A stretch of DNA of 64,000 nt from Neostapfia colusana (lineage: Eukaryota; Streptophyta; Magnoliopsida; Poales; Poaceae): positions 12,735,501 through 12,799,500 of the forward strand of contig JASWHV010000011.1 of the NCBI GenBank assembly GCA_030760725.1, in the 5' to 3' direction. Of this stretch, positions 45,301 to 56,266 are shown one piece after another. The notes under the pieces are model-generated. The model was not told the origin of the DNA, searched no databases, and saw only the letters and a program-made list of their open reading frames with translations. Numbering within the stretch: the stretch's first letter is position 1; each line of letters begins with the position of its first letter. The translations under genes were made by a program, and so were the position numbers.

Positions 45301-45817
45301 ATTGATGATGGGTTGAGGGATTGGGACCATTTCAATTGTGTAGTAATGTAGATGCTTAATAAGCTGAGGTGATAGGTATTAATTGCGTAGTGCTTTAACC
45401 ATGAGTTCAACCTCTCCTTGCTCTAGCCATGCATGACATAACTTTCCCACACTTGCTGAGTACCCACGGTACTCAAACTTGCTTTTCTGTTGGTTTATAT
45501 TGCTGCTCAGGTCAATAGAATGATGTGGTCTTTAATGACCAAGACATTGGTCCCGAGGAAGGATTCTAGGTTCACGGAGTCCCCCTGGCAACGCCTGTGA
45601 CGGAGCCCACAAGATTTATATTGCGCTGCTGTTTTATTTACCTATTATGAACTTACTATCGTCCATCGAGACGTATGCTATGTAAGACTTATTTATATTC
45701 GACACCTGGCTTGTAATATGATGATGCTTCACTATTTGTCGTCACATGTATGAGAAAATGATCCTGGCATACATGTGATATTCACTCGGTTGTTCTTCGG
45801 AGAAACCGGGTGTGACA
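42383..45817 (+). repeat. 5' LTR of element X
   Basis: A 3435-bp F1 LTR of a subtype shared with Y (TATTTAAA TATA variant at 42779-42786, CCTGCAGTAGGG in the leader). Hairpin 45457-45475. Confidence 0.95.
44348..45569 (+). other. Putative LTR mini-gene, exons 44348-44416 and 45511-45569 (X 5' LTR)
   Basis: The first exon is open (EPAPEQVLPFQDQDFPFPEQ), with donor GCAAGT. The second keeps length and terminal TAG (45567-45569) but has an internal TAG at its third codon (45516-45518). Elsewhere it shows several synonymous third-base changes relative to A. Confidence 0.48.
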
Positions 45818-45821
45818 GAAG

Positions 45822-45834
45822 TGGTATCAGAGCC
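45822..45834 (+). other. Primer-binding site of element X
   Basis: TGGTATCAGAGCC, 4 bases after the LTR. Confidence 0.93.
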
Positions 45835-46039
45835 AAGGTTGCCCGTAGGAACGTGGACTTAGTTAGAAATGGACGTATTTAAGGACCCTATTCTCTTAAA
45901 AACTATTTTACAAAGGTGTGGGTCGAAAGTGTTATTTAATAGTGTCACTTTATTTGTTCATCTTGCCCCAACTTTTATTCAAAATAAAAATTTTATTTAA
46001 ATTCTTATCTAACTTAATTTTAAATGTTTTATGTTTTAG

Positions 46040-46810
46040 ATGGTTCGCATGATCCGCACCGCCCGCAAGTCCGCCGGAGGTAGAGTTCCTGTAGTTGCCC
46101 TTGCCCTGAGAGAGGTCAACCGTCCGGTGATGTACCACTCCTACGGGTTGGCAGTAGGAGGCTTGTTGCGCCGTCTTCGGCGTATGCTCCATGCCGCCGG
46201 CAATGTGGGCAAGCTGATCATACACTACAGCTCCACCAGAACCATCCGTGAGAAGCGGGAAGAATGGAGTTCAGAGATGAGGATCATCCATGAAAATCAG
46301 CTGCTCAAGATCCACCGCTCTCCAGCTTGTGAGGCGACGCAGGTCGATGCTGAGAAGGATGTCACCTGGGAGGCCATCACCTGCCAGAGTTACATCAACC
46401 GTCACCACCTGGACAGGACTGAGTACATGTATGTCCTCCAGCGCGAGAGTGGCACCACGGAGTATAAGTACCCGCCAGTGCAGCCGGGGACTTCCCATGA
46501 GTACATGGACTTGTGCTTGGAGGATGCTGCTATGCTCAGCACTCGACTGCAGGAGTGCCAGCAGGAGCTTCAGGATGTTCGTGACACCCTGAAGGAGACT
46601 GAGGCATTGCTTTGCGCCAGCCTGAGGGCGAGAGGAAGAGGAGATGGGAATGAAATGTCTGTCACCGTGAATGACACATGGACTCCTGACTCTCCAGACC
46701 GCCGGGCGAGCAAGCGTCGCCGCACTTCTCCACCAGCAGCTTCCCCACCCAAAGCGGAATCAGAGGGCAGCCGCAATAATGAGGAAGACCCCGAAGAGCC
46801 AGCTCAGTGA
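46040..46810 (+). CDS. ORF0 of element X, intact 256-codon pre-gag ORF of unknown function
   Basis: This is the only unbroken copy of the extra ORF. The start is the ATG directly after GTTTTAG; all F1 copies except B keep the same MVRMIRTARK start. Visible regions: basic N-terminus (1-11), a short amphipathic arginine-rich helix (GGLLRRLRRML, 40-50), a conserved middle (EYMYVLQRESGTTEYKYPP near 128-146), a coiled-coil-like stretch (about 157-197), and a nuclear-localisation-like KRRR cluster (225-228) before an acidic tail. I recognise no known domain. It lies 205 bp after the primer site and 337 bp before gag. It could be a nucleic-acid-binding or regulatory accessory protein, but that is a guess. 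The homologous copies in A, B and Z argue that it is a real gene. Confidence 0.8.
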   Translation: MVRMIRTARKSAGGRVPVVALALREVNRPVMYHSYGLAVGGLLRRLRRMLHAAGNVGKLIIHYSSTRTIREKREEWSSEMRIIHENQLLKIHRSPACEATQVDAEKDVTWEAITCQSYINRHHLDRTEYMYVLQRESGTTEYKYPPVQPGTSHEYMDLCLEDAAMLSTRLQECQQELQDVRDTLKETEALLCASLRARGRGDGNEMSVTVNDTWTPDSPDRRASKRRRTSPPAASPPKAESEGSRNNEEDPEEPAQ

Positions 46811-47147
46811 TACGAGTCGTTTAGAGTCCTTTCCCTTATTTCAGCAGGTTATCGAGTAGTCGAGTCAATATCTTAGTTATTTGTGTGTTAATGTTGGTGT
46901 GTGACGTGAGTTGTGGAAGCCATGGGCATTTGTCCACAACCTCGTCTTTAGGTTGCTTTGCTTTGATGTGTGAGCCCCTATGAATTAAGAGTGCATTTAT
47001 TTTCTTGTGAGACGTGACTCCCAAAAATCTACGTGAAACCCTCAGAAAATGTTTAATATATTAAGGCCTCAAAAGTTTAAGTTTAAACAAGCAATTTGGG
47101 AAGTTAATACGTAATGCTTTAAGTTAACATTTGGTTGATCATGATAG
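46811..47147 (+). other. ORF0-to-gag spacer of element X
   Basis: No supported ORF. It ends GATAG directly before the gag ATG, an AG dinucleotide in splice-acceptor position. Confidence 0.6.
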
Positions 47148-49697
47148 ATGGCTGGAAGAGGAAAGGGTCGTCGTGCCAACCCCACCAACAACAACGATGA
47201 GGCCGACAACCCTCATCTTTCTGGAGGACAAGACAGGGGTGGTCGCCGTGAAGGAGCTGATCCTATCCACCAAATGCTTGAAAATCAGAATCAGCTCATC
47301 CAGAGTCTAACTCAAGTGGTGTCCAACTTGCACCAAGCTCCACCACCACAAGCTGCACCACGCCAACCAAGGTTGAGTGAGTTTCTGGAGTCTTAACCTC
47401 CAAAGTTTGCAAGTGCTGCTGAACCTCTGGAGGCAGATGACTGGCTAAAAACCATTGAGAGCAAGATGAGGATCATACAATGCCAAGGGTATGAGAGGGT
47501 GCTGTTTGCCTCTCACCAATTGCATGGACCCGCTGCTGATTGGTGGACCGCTTACGTGGCAGCCCATCATGACCCCGAGAACATCACTTGGGAAGAGTTC
47601 AAGCACAGTTTCCGCAACCATTACATACCAAGGGGTGAACTCAAAAACAAGAGAAAGGAGTTCTTGGGACTGCAGCAAGGAAACATGACTGTGAGGGAAT
47701 ACCTCACTAAGTTCACCCAACTATCCCGTTATGCACCACGGGACATCGAAACTTATGAGCAAAAACAGGACTGTTTTGTGGAATGACTTACTATGGAAAT
47801 GCAATGTGCAATGTCCTCCAGCGAGTATGAAAGCTTCCAAAAGATGGTAGACAGAGCATTTGTCGTGGAGAGGAAGCTGAAGGCCTTGGAGAATGAAAAC
47901 AAGAGGAAGGCGGGATGGTCACACCAAGCCTCAGGTAGCAACACATGCCCATGTCTGATGCAGCAACCCGCAGGGCAGACGAGCCGTGCTGTGGTACCCT
48001 ACTCAGCACCCCGAGAGTACAACCCGAATTTCAGGCCTGCGTCAGCACCAGCACCACCGCAGCGTCAGTTTGTACAGCAGCCTCGTCCCACATATCAACC
48101 TCGACCAGCAGGACAAGGACCACCGAACCAACCCCAAGACAACAAAGGCCAGGCACCTAAGGTTGGGGTGCAATACTTCAACTGTGGTGAAGCGGGGCAC
48201 TACGCCCGTAAGTGCCCAAAGAAGAAGCCCATGCAGCCACAACAGCAGAATGTGATGCGAGGACGGGTGAACCACGTGACCATGGAGGAAGCGCAAGAGG
48301 CACCTGACATGGTAATTGGTAAGTTTCCTGCCAACTTACACATTGCAACCCTGTTGTTCGATTCTGGTGCCACCCACTCGTTCATTGCTCAAGGGTTTGT
48401 TAAGAAGCATGATCTAGCAACAAAACAAATGAAGCATATGCTAGCAGTGAACTCTCCAGGGGGAGAAATAAGGACAAGACAAGTGTGTCCCAAGGTGAAT
48501 CTAGACATTAATGGGGTAGTATTTACTGCAAACCTCATAGTGATAGACCCACAAGGGATAGATATTATTTTGGGTATGGATTGGTTGACCAAACATAAGG
48601 GAATCATCCATTGTTCGACAAGAACGGTGGAACTAACTCACCCTAGTAGCACAAGAGTGAAGTTCATAACTGTACAAAACCCTAGGAGGGACCTTAAACT
48701 CAATCAAGTTGAGGAGGAAGTGGAAGATATAAGGATTATCAGGGAATATCCAGACGTTTTTCCGGAGGATTTGCCAGGTATGCCTCCCAATCGTGAAGTG
48801 GAATTCGCGATTGAGCTAGTGCCTGGAACAGCTCCAATATACAAGAGGCCTTATCGGATGGACTCCAAACAGCTGGAAGAACTCAAGGAGCATATAAGAG
48901 AATTGACGGAGAAGGGGTATATTCGTTCTAGTTCCTCACCATGGGGAGCTCCAGTGATATTTGTGCCCAAGAAGGACGGGACCCAAAGGTTATGCGTAGA
49001 CTACCGTGCGTTGAATGAAGTAACCATCAAGAACAAGTACCCATTACCCCGCATTGAAGATTTATTTGATCAGTTGACGGGAGCTTGTGTGTTCTAAAAA
49101 ATTGATCTCAGGTCGGGATACCACCAACTTAAGATAAGGCAAACCGACATTCCAAAGACAGCTTTCGTATCTCGGTACGGGCTGTATGAATACACCGTCA
49201 TGCCGTTCGGGCTAACCAATGCCCCGACATATTTCATGTATCTCATGAACAAGGTATAAATGGAATATCTGGACAAATTTGTGGTGGTTTTCATTGATGA
49301 CATTCTCGTCTTCTCCAAAGATGAAGAAGAACATGAGGAACATTTAGGATTGGTGTTGCAAAAGCTGAGGGAACACCAACTATATGCCAAGTTGAGCAAG
49401 TGTGAGTTTTGGCTGAAGAGACTTCCCTTCTTAGGACATATAATCTCGAAGGGAGGAATCTCCGTAGATCCCGCCAAGATCGAGGATGTACAAAAGTGGA
49501 AGACCCCTGAGAATGTCGGGGAAGTTCGAAGCTTCTTAGGATTGACTGGGTATTATCGATGGTTTATTGAGGGTTTCTCCATGATCTCAAGACCCCTCAC
49601 AAAATTGTTAGAGAAGGGAATCACATTCACATGGACACCGCAGTGCGAGACGAGTTTTCAAGAATTGAAGAAAAGATTGACAACAGCCCAGTGCTAG
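47148..49697 (+). pseudogene. Element X gag-protease-RT, degraded
   Basis: Gag starts MAGRGKGRRANP. It has stops at 47394-47396 and 47784-47786, then is open to a stop at 49095-49097 in RT. A further stop lies at 49257-49259, and a 1-nt deletion near 49690 shifts frame in RNase H. The zinc knuckle has lost its first Cys: CFSC reads YFNC (codon 48174-48176). The protease active site LFDSGATHSFIAQ and the RT FIDDI box are present. Gag capsid motifs (LHGPAADWWTAY, YLTKFTQLSRY) are conserved. Confidence 0.93.
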
Positions 49698-50370
49698 TTA
49701 TGTCGGATATGCAGAAGTATTTTTTGGTGTACTGCGATGCATCTGGACACGGATTGGGATGTGTTCTCATGCAAGAGGGGCATGTCGTGGCATATGCGTC
49801 CTGACAGCTCCAAAAACACGAGAAGAACTATCCTACACATGACCTAGAGCTAGCTGCAGTGGTACACGCGTTGAAGATTTGGCGGCATTACTTGATGGGG
49901 AAGAGGACAGAGATATATACGGATCATAAGAGCTTAAAATATATTTTCACACAGCCAGATCTCAACCTCAGACAAAGGAGATGGTTAGAGCTAATCAACG
50001 ACTTTGATGTGGGCATCAACTATCATCCTGGGAAAGCGAACGTCGTAGCGGATGCTTTAAGCCGGAAAATGCACGTCTGCATGTTGAGTTTGAAGGACAT
50101 GCCTACAGAATTGAAGGAAGAGACTGCAAAACTCAATCTATGTCTGGTGAATAGTGGTGAGGCCATCGCAATGGAAGTGGACTCCACATTAGAGCAAGAC
50201 ATACGCAACGGTCAGAAGAATGACGAGAAGATACAAGAGATTAGAGAACTCATCAAAGAAAATAAAGCCCTGAGTTCAGAAAGGATCTGTCTTATGCCGA
50301 GCAACAGGTCAAGGTTTTGGAGACAATGGAACGCCTCATAAGAAATAAAAGGATCCGGATGTGCAAGGTG
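49698..50370 (+). pseudogene. Element X RNase H and remnant of integrase/chromodomain, integrase deleted
   Basis: RNase H continues in the shifted frame with a stop at 49802-49804 (YCDASGHGLGCVLMQEGHVV, TDHKSLKYIF). The ADALSRK linker follows, then a deletion of about 1 kb near 50270 joins the integrase N-terminal leader (NDEKIQEIRELIKENKA) to the region just before the chromodomain, out of frame. The whole integrase core is missing. The chromodomain start is then interrupted at 50371 by a LINE. Confidence 0.9.
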
Positions 50371-51008
50371 TGACTTTAGTGGTGTTAGTCGTGAAGAGGG
50401 AAATGTTAGTCTACAAGGACAAATAGTACCTAGAAGGGACTCTTTCCGATACTTAGGATCAATGTTACAAAGCAATGGCGAGTGATGAGGATGTTTGCCA
50501 CAGGATCAAGGTAGGGTGGATGAAATGGCGACAAGCCTCTGGAATCCTATGTGATAGGAAAGTCTCACAAAAGCTAAAAGGGAAGTTCTATAGGACGGTG
50601 ATCAGACCCGCGATGCTCTATGGGGCGGAATGTTGGCCAACTAAACGGCAACATGTCCAACAAATGAGTGTCGCAGAGATGCGCATGCTACGGTGGATGT
50701 GCGGGCACACGAGAAGAGACCGAATAAGGAATGAGGCGATTCGTGATAAGGTAGGGGTGGAGCCGATTGAAGAGAACTTAGTGCAACATCGACTTAGGTG
50801 GTTTGGACATATCCAACGGAGACCTCCAGAAGCACCGGTTAACAGTGGGATTTTAAGAGGTAGAGAAAATATTAGGAGGGGTAGAGGACGACCAAGGTTG
50901 ACCTAGGAGGAGGTGGTAAAACGAGATTTGAGAGATTGGAATGTATCCAGAGACTTAGCTCATGATAGGACCGCATGGAAAGTAGCAATTCATGTGCCAG
51001 AATCGTAG
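50371..51008 (+). pseudogene. LINE reverse transcriptase, C-terminal fragment
   Basis: It codes for the region after the RT core of plant RTE-type LINEs: FRYLGSMLQSNGE, then after a 2-nt frame slip near 50483 CHRIKVGWMKWRQASGILCD, RPAMLYGAECWPTK, MRMLRWMCGHTRRDRIRNE and LRWFGHIQRRPPEAPV. A stop at 50904-50906 interrupts the end. The polymerase core and endonuclease are absent because of 5' truncation. Confidence 0.85.
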
Positions 51009-51240
51009 TCTTGTTTTTTCTTTTTTCGTTTCTCTTTTCTTTTCCTTTTTTCTTATTTCTTTTCTATTTTCTCTTTTTCCTTTTCTTTTTTTTCTTTTTC
51101 CTTTTTTTCTCTTTTTTTTCTTTTTTCCTTGTTCTTATATCTCTTCCTCTCTTTTACTTCATTGATATTGGGTTTCATGTCTAGCCGACCCCAACAGGCT
51201 TGGGATAAAGGCTTGGTTGTTATTGTTATTGTTGTTGTTG
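50371..51240 (+). mobile_element. 5'-truncated RTE-like LINE with 13-14 bp target duplication
   Basis: Non-LTR insertion inside the X chromodomain. It is bracketed by GGATGTGCAAGGTG (50357-50370) and the same sequence at 51240-51253, a target duplication made during target-primed reverse transcription. It ends in a trinucleotide tail (GTT/ATT repeats, 51215-51240) rather than poly(A), as RTE-clade LINEs do. The 3' untranslated part includes a pyrimidine-rich tract (about 51010-51150). At about 870 bp it is strongly 5'-truncated. Confidence 0.88.
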
Positions 51241-51337
51241 GATGTGCAAGGTGCAGTGGAAGCACCACTTGGAAGAGGAAGCCACATGGGAGCGAGAAGA
51301 CGAACTTAAGGCACAGTTTCCGGAATTGTTTTCCTAG
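51241..51337 (+). pseudogene. Element X chromodomain, 3' part after the LINE
   Basis: It resumes with the duplicated target and reads CKVQWKHHLEEEATWERE to FPELFS and TAG at 51335-51337. Only the second half of the chromodomain is here; the first half lies before 50371. Confidence 0.88.
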
Positions 51338-51368
51338 AACCACCAATCTCGAGGACGAGATTTCTTTT

Positions 51369-51382
51369 AAGGGGGGTAGAGT
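51369..51382 (+). other. Polypurine tract of element X
   Basis: AAGGGGGGTAGAGT directly before the 3' LTR. Confidence 0.87.
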
Positions 51383-53580
51383 TGTAACACCCCAAAACCT
51401 GCTAAAGAGGGGAATTTAAAATTTTTTGGACGTAATGCATGTGATAAAGCAATTCAAATTCAAACTGGAATTCAAATTCAAATCAAAACAGAAAAAGAAA
51501 AGGAAAATAGAAAGAAAAAGAAAACCGAAACCGGCCAGTCAGCCAAAACCCGCCAGCCGGCCCAAGACCCCGCGCCAGCCAGCCCAACCCGCGCCCCCCT
51601 CTTTCCCTCTCTCTGACGTGCGGCGCCCGCCGTCGTCTTCTTCCCCCGCGCGCCGAACCGACCCCGGACTCTCTCCCGCGCCCGATCAAAACCAACCCCG
51701 GAACCCACGCTCCCAGCCCCGATTTCCGGTCCCGGATGCCCCAACGTGATCTCAACAGACCGCCGCCCTCCCTCGTCTATTTAAACGCCGAAATCCGCCC
51801 CCTTTTCCTCCCCGATCGGCCGTTTTTCTCTCCGGTGAGAACCGAAGCTTTTACAGCCAATTTCCTTCGATCCTTGCTCAATTTTCCTGATCTAACATGC
51901 TGATCACGTTCCACCGCCGCTGGGGAGCCCTGCAGGTGAAGGAAACAGCGTGTCTTGCACCCCGACTGCAACTTCGACGTGCACCGAAGACCATCGCCGT
52001 TGAAGCTAGCCGCCGACCGACTTACAGGGCCTTTGAGTGCAGGAAAACCCCTCGGTGAGCATCCCCTAACCCTCCGCAGCCAATCCGTGCAAAAAGATGC
52101 GAGTTCCAGCGTGTAGCGGCAAAAACCGAGGCTGCGGCGGCGGGCTGGCTCTGGCCAGGGCGACGTGGCCCCTTGAGGGCCGTATATTTTAAATTGCACG
52201 GTAGAAATAAAACTGACGCGTACCGTTTCGGCGATCTAATCTGAGCCGTCTGTTTTAAATCGGACGGTCCATCTCGGTCCCGCATTATAAAGGTTGGGAT
52301 TCTTACGCGCTACCCCCTGGGGATCTCAGAAAACACGAGCCAGCCCCGAAAACTTCTTATCTAGCCCCTGGACCATCAGAAATTCGTGTAAATTCATTTA
52401 AAAATCAGTTTTAGCCCCTGGACTCAATAAAAATTAGGAAAACCCCTCTGTTATGTGTAGTTAGACCCCTGGAAATTTAGGAAATAGTAAATTAAACCCT
52501 GCAGTAGGGTGGATTTACCTTTTTGACCATATAGGATATTAAATTCAGAAATTTGGATATGTGACTAGGATTTAAATTTAAAAGGTAAGGCAAACACATG
52601 TGCAAATTTAAGTTTAAACTCTCTAGCACTTGGAAAACTTTAGAATGAGTTAAAAATAGATTTTAGGCTGAAATGAAATCTGCCTAAGTGTTGCTCATTT
52701 TTATTTTCTCTAGAGACACATTTTAGTCTACGAAATAATTCTAAAAACTAGTAAAATAAATTTAAATTGTTTCACATCAGAGAGGAAGTTCAAAAATATA
52801 TTATTGAACATTTTAGATCAGAACCTATTCTGTTTAGATGATATGTCTTACTTTTTTAATAGTAAAGTTCACTTTTAGGCATAGAAAATAAATCTGAAAA
52901 TATAGTAAAATAGGTATGCATAATTAGAAAATGATAAATAAGGTCTCCAAACCCAAAAGTTCAATTTAGGATTTTGTAGAAGATCTGAAAACTTATTTGG
53001 AGTAGGGAAATACCTTTCATGCAAACTTTGTGGCTAAGAAATGTATTAATTAAATATAAAGAATTTGTTCAAATTGGTAATTCATATATAGTGTGCAAAT
53101 AGAAATCTGAATACAGAAGTTAGAAATAATATATATATATATATCTTTAAAAGTGCATGTAGGCCAAAAATCAACACATCTAGGGTAACCACAACACTTA
53201 GAAATGTGAATGACTTCCATATGTATGTATGTGTGGTTTGCAGGAAGTAAAAGTGTGCACTATGGCTTATGGATTGTTGTTTTCTTTTGCTATGTGTATT
53301 GGCATGAGTAGAACCTGCCCCAGAGCAAGTTCTCCCCTTCCAAGACCAAGACTTTCCATTCCCAGAGCAGCAGGAAGAAGGCAAGTGTCCTTGACCACAT
53401 TGATCCTATGCTAGGATGTGTAGATAGAATTATTTGCATTGTCAATTGAAATAAGAAATCCATGCTAGGAAGTTTCCCTAGAATTGCATTATCTTGTTTC
53501 TTGTAGCTTGGGTTGGGATTGGTTTTATTATGTCATTCATTCATATCACTTATGCTTAGCCATGCTTAGAATGGGATAAG
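51383..53580 (+). repeat. 3' LTR of element X, first 2.2 kb
   Basis: Nearly identical to the X 5' LTR, with a deletion of about 38 bp near 52135. It stops at GGGATAAG (53573-53580), where Y begins; ATAAG is the expected target duplication. It carries the first mini-gene exon at 53312-53380, identical to the 5' LTR exon. Confidence 0.93.
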
Positions 53581-56266
53581 TGTAACACCCCAAAACCTGC
53601 TAAAGACGGGGAATTTAAAAACTTTTGGACATAATGCATATGAAAAAGCAATTCAAATTCAAACTGAAATTCAAATTCAAATCAAAACGGAAAAATAAAA
53701 GGAAAAGGAAAAAAGAAAATGGCCAGTGGGCCGAAACCTGCTCTGCCGGCCCAAGACCCCCGCGCCAGCCCAAACCCGCGCCCCCTCTCTCCCTCTCACT
53801 GACACGTGGGGCCCGCGTGTCATCCCTCTCCTCACGCGCGCGCCCAACCGCCGCGCGACTTCCGCGCCGATCACAGCACCCCCACTAATTTTCTGGCTCC
53901 GGATGCCGCGATCTCCAGCCAGGAGCTGCGGCACATCCAAACAAACCCCAGCCGCCCTCCCTCGCCTATTTAAACGCCGACAATTGCCTCCCCCCCCCCC
54001 CCCCCCGATCGGCCGTTTTTCTCTCCGGTGAGAACCGAAGCCTCTACCGCCGATTTCTTTCGATCCTTGCTCAAATTTCCTGATCAAACATGCTGGTCAC
54101 GTCCCACCGGCGCCGGGGAGCCCTGCAGGTGAAGGAAACGACGTGTCTTGCGCTCCAACTACCACTCCGACGTGCACCGAAGACCATCACCATTGAAGCT
54201 TGCTGCCGACCGACTTCCAGGGCCTCTGAGTGCAGGAAAACCCCTCGGTGAGCATCCCCTAACCCTCCGCAGCCGATCCGTGCAAAAAGATGCGAGTTCT
54301 AGCATGTAGCGGCAAAAACCGAGGCTGCGCCGGCGAGATCGCCACCCCCGCCGCTGCGCGCCACCGCGCGCACGGGCTGGCTCCGGCCAGGGCAACGTGG
54401 CCCCTTGGGGGCCGTCTATTTTAAATCGCACGGTAGAAATAAAAACGACGCTTACCATTTCGGTGATCTAATCTGAGCCGTCCGTTTTAAATCCAACAGC
54501 CCACATCAGCCCCGCGTTATAAAGGCTGGGATTCTTACACGCTACCCCCTGGGGATCTCGGAAAACACGAGCTAGCCCCGGAAACTTCTGATCTAGCCTC
54601 TGGACCTTCAGTAATTCATGTAAATTCATTTAAAAATCAGTTTTAGCCCCTGGACTTATTAAAAATTAGGAAAACCCTCTGTTATGTGTAATTAGGCCCC
54701 TGAAAATTTAGGAAATAGTAAATTAAACCCTGCAGTAGGGTGGATTTGCCTTTTAGACCCTATAGGATATTAAATTCAGAAACTTGAATATGTGACTAGG
54801 ATTTAAATTTAAAAGTTGAGGCAAACACATGTGCAAATTCAAATTTAAACTCTCCTAGCACTTGGAAAACCTTTAGAATGAGTTAAGAATTTATTTTAGG
54901 CTGAAATGAGGTCTGCCTAAGTGTTGCTCATTTTTATTGTTTCTAGAAACATATTTTTGGGCTAGGAAATAATTCTGAAAACTGGTAAAATAAATTTAAA
55001 TTGGTTCAACACAGATAGGAAGTTCAAAAATATATTATTGAACATTTTAGATCAGGACCTATTCTGTTTAGATGATATGTATACCTATTTTAATAGTAAA
55101 GTTCACTTTTAGGCACAGAAAATAAATCTTAAAATATAGGAAAATAAGTATGCATAATTAGAAAATGATAAATGAGGTCTCCAAATCCAAAAACTTCAAT
55201 TTAGGATTTTGTAGAAGATCTGAAAACATATTTGGAGTAGGAAATTATCTTTCATGCAAACTTGGTAGCTAAGAAGTGTATTAATTAAATATAAAGAATT
55301 TATTCAAATTGGAAATTCATATATAGTATGCAAATAGAAATCTGAATACAAAAGTTAGAAATAATATGCATATGTTTAAAAGTGCATGTAGGCCAACAAT
55401 CAACACATGCAGGGTAACCACAACACTTAGAAATGTGAATGACTTTCATATGTATGTATGTATGGTTTGCATCAGTGAAAGTGTGAACTATGGCTTATAG
55501 ATTGTTGTTTTCTTTTGCTATGTGTATTGGCATGAGTAGAACCTGCCCCAGAGCAAGTTCTCCCCTTCCAAAACCAAGACTTTCCATTCCCAGAGCAGCA
55601 GGAAGAAGGCAAGTGTCCTTGACCACTTTGATCCTATACTAGGATGTGTAGCTAGAATTTAATTGCATCCAATTTGAAATATGATACCCAAGCTAGGAAG
55701 TTTCCCTAGAATTGCATTATCTTGTTTCCTTGTAGCTTGGGATGGGACTTGTTTTATTATGTCATTCATTCATATTACTTATGCTTAGTCATGCTTAGAA
55801 TGGGATAAGTGGGATATGAGATCATCAACTTGTTTACCTTACTCTTGAATGAGACATTATGAGTTATGTAGAGGTAGGGATCGAGGCAAGTTGGATGAGT
55901 TGGTTGGTGCTGGGTGCACGAGACTCAGGTTTGTGTGTAGTACTTGCCTGGATCCCAAGGACCGGTTCATGGAGCATGTAACCTGGCTTTACCGTGCCAA
56001 CCACATGCTGAGATGGGGCAGCTTGGCCAATTAATTAGGTGTATCCCCGGCGTAGTATGGGTGTTTTAGATGGTGCGGGGAATAGGTGTCAGCTGGACTA
56101 CCATATGAACTGCAAGGCTCAAGAGGGGGCCACTGCAGCGGGGTTGGAGCCTCTTGTATGCTGTTAGGGGTGAAACCTCAGTAGGCCCACGCTCGTCGGG
56201 AATCCCGTTGTAAAGGCTTCGTAGTGATCTACTGACTACACACCTGGGATGTGTGAATGTGGTTCG
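53581..56266 (+). mobile_element. Element Y: F1 LTR, interrupted by Z
   Basis: An LTR starting TGTAACACCCC inside the X 3' LTR, of the same subtype as X. Only 2686 bp are visible, because Z inserts at 56267 after GGTTCG. Whether it is a solo LTR or a full element cannot be told; the rest lies past Z. TATTTAAA at 53967-53974, a 17-C run at 53990-54006, and mini-gene exon 55540-55608 (open, donor GCAAGT). Confidence 0.9.

Larger units (their letters stand above)
42383..53580 (+). mobile_element. Element X: F1 Ty3/gypsy element, 3' LTR interrupted by Y
   Basis: 5' LTR 42383-45817, internal region 45818-51382, start of 3' LTR 51383-53580. It is inserted in LTR G (left flank ACTTC). The internal region has an intact ORF0, a damaged gag-pol that lacks most of integrase, and a LINE insertion in the chromodomain. 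The rest of its 3' LTR must lie beyond Y and Z, off-window. Confidence 0.94.

Noticed and set aside
51010..51150. Long T-rich tract as a poly(A)/poly(T) boundary of a processed pseudogene
   Set aside because: It is a mixed pyrimidine tract internal to the LINE. The true 3' end is the GTT/ATT tail next to the target duplication.
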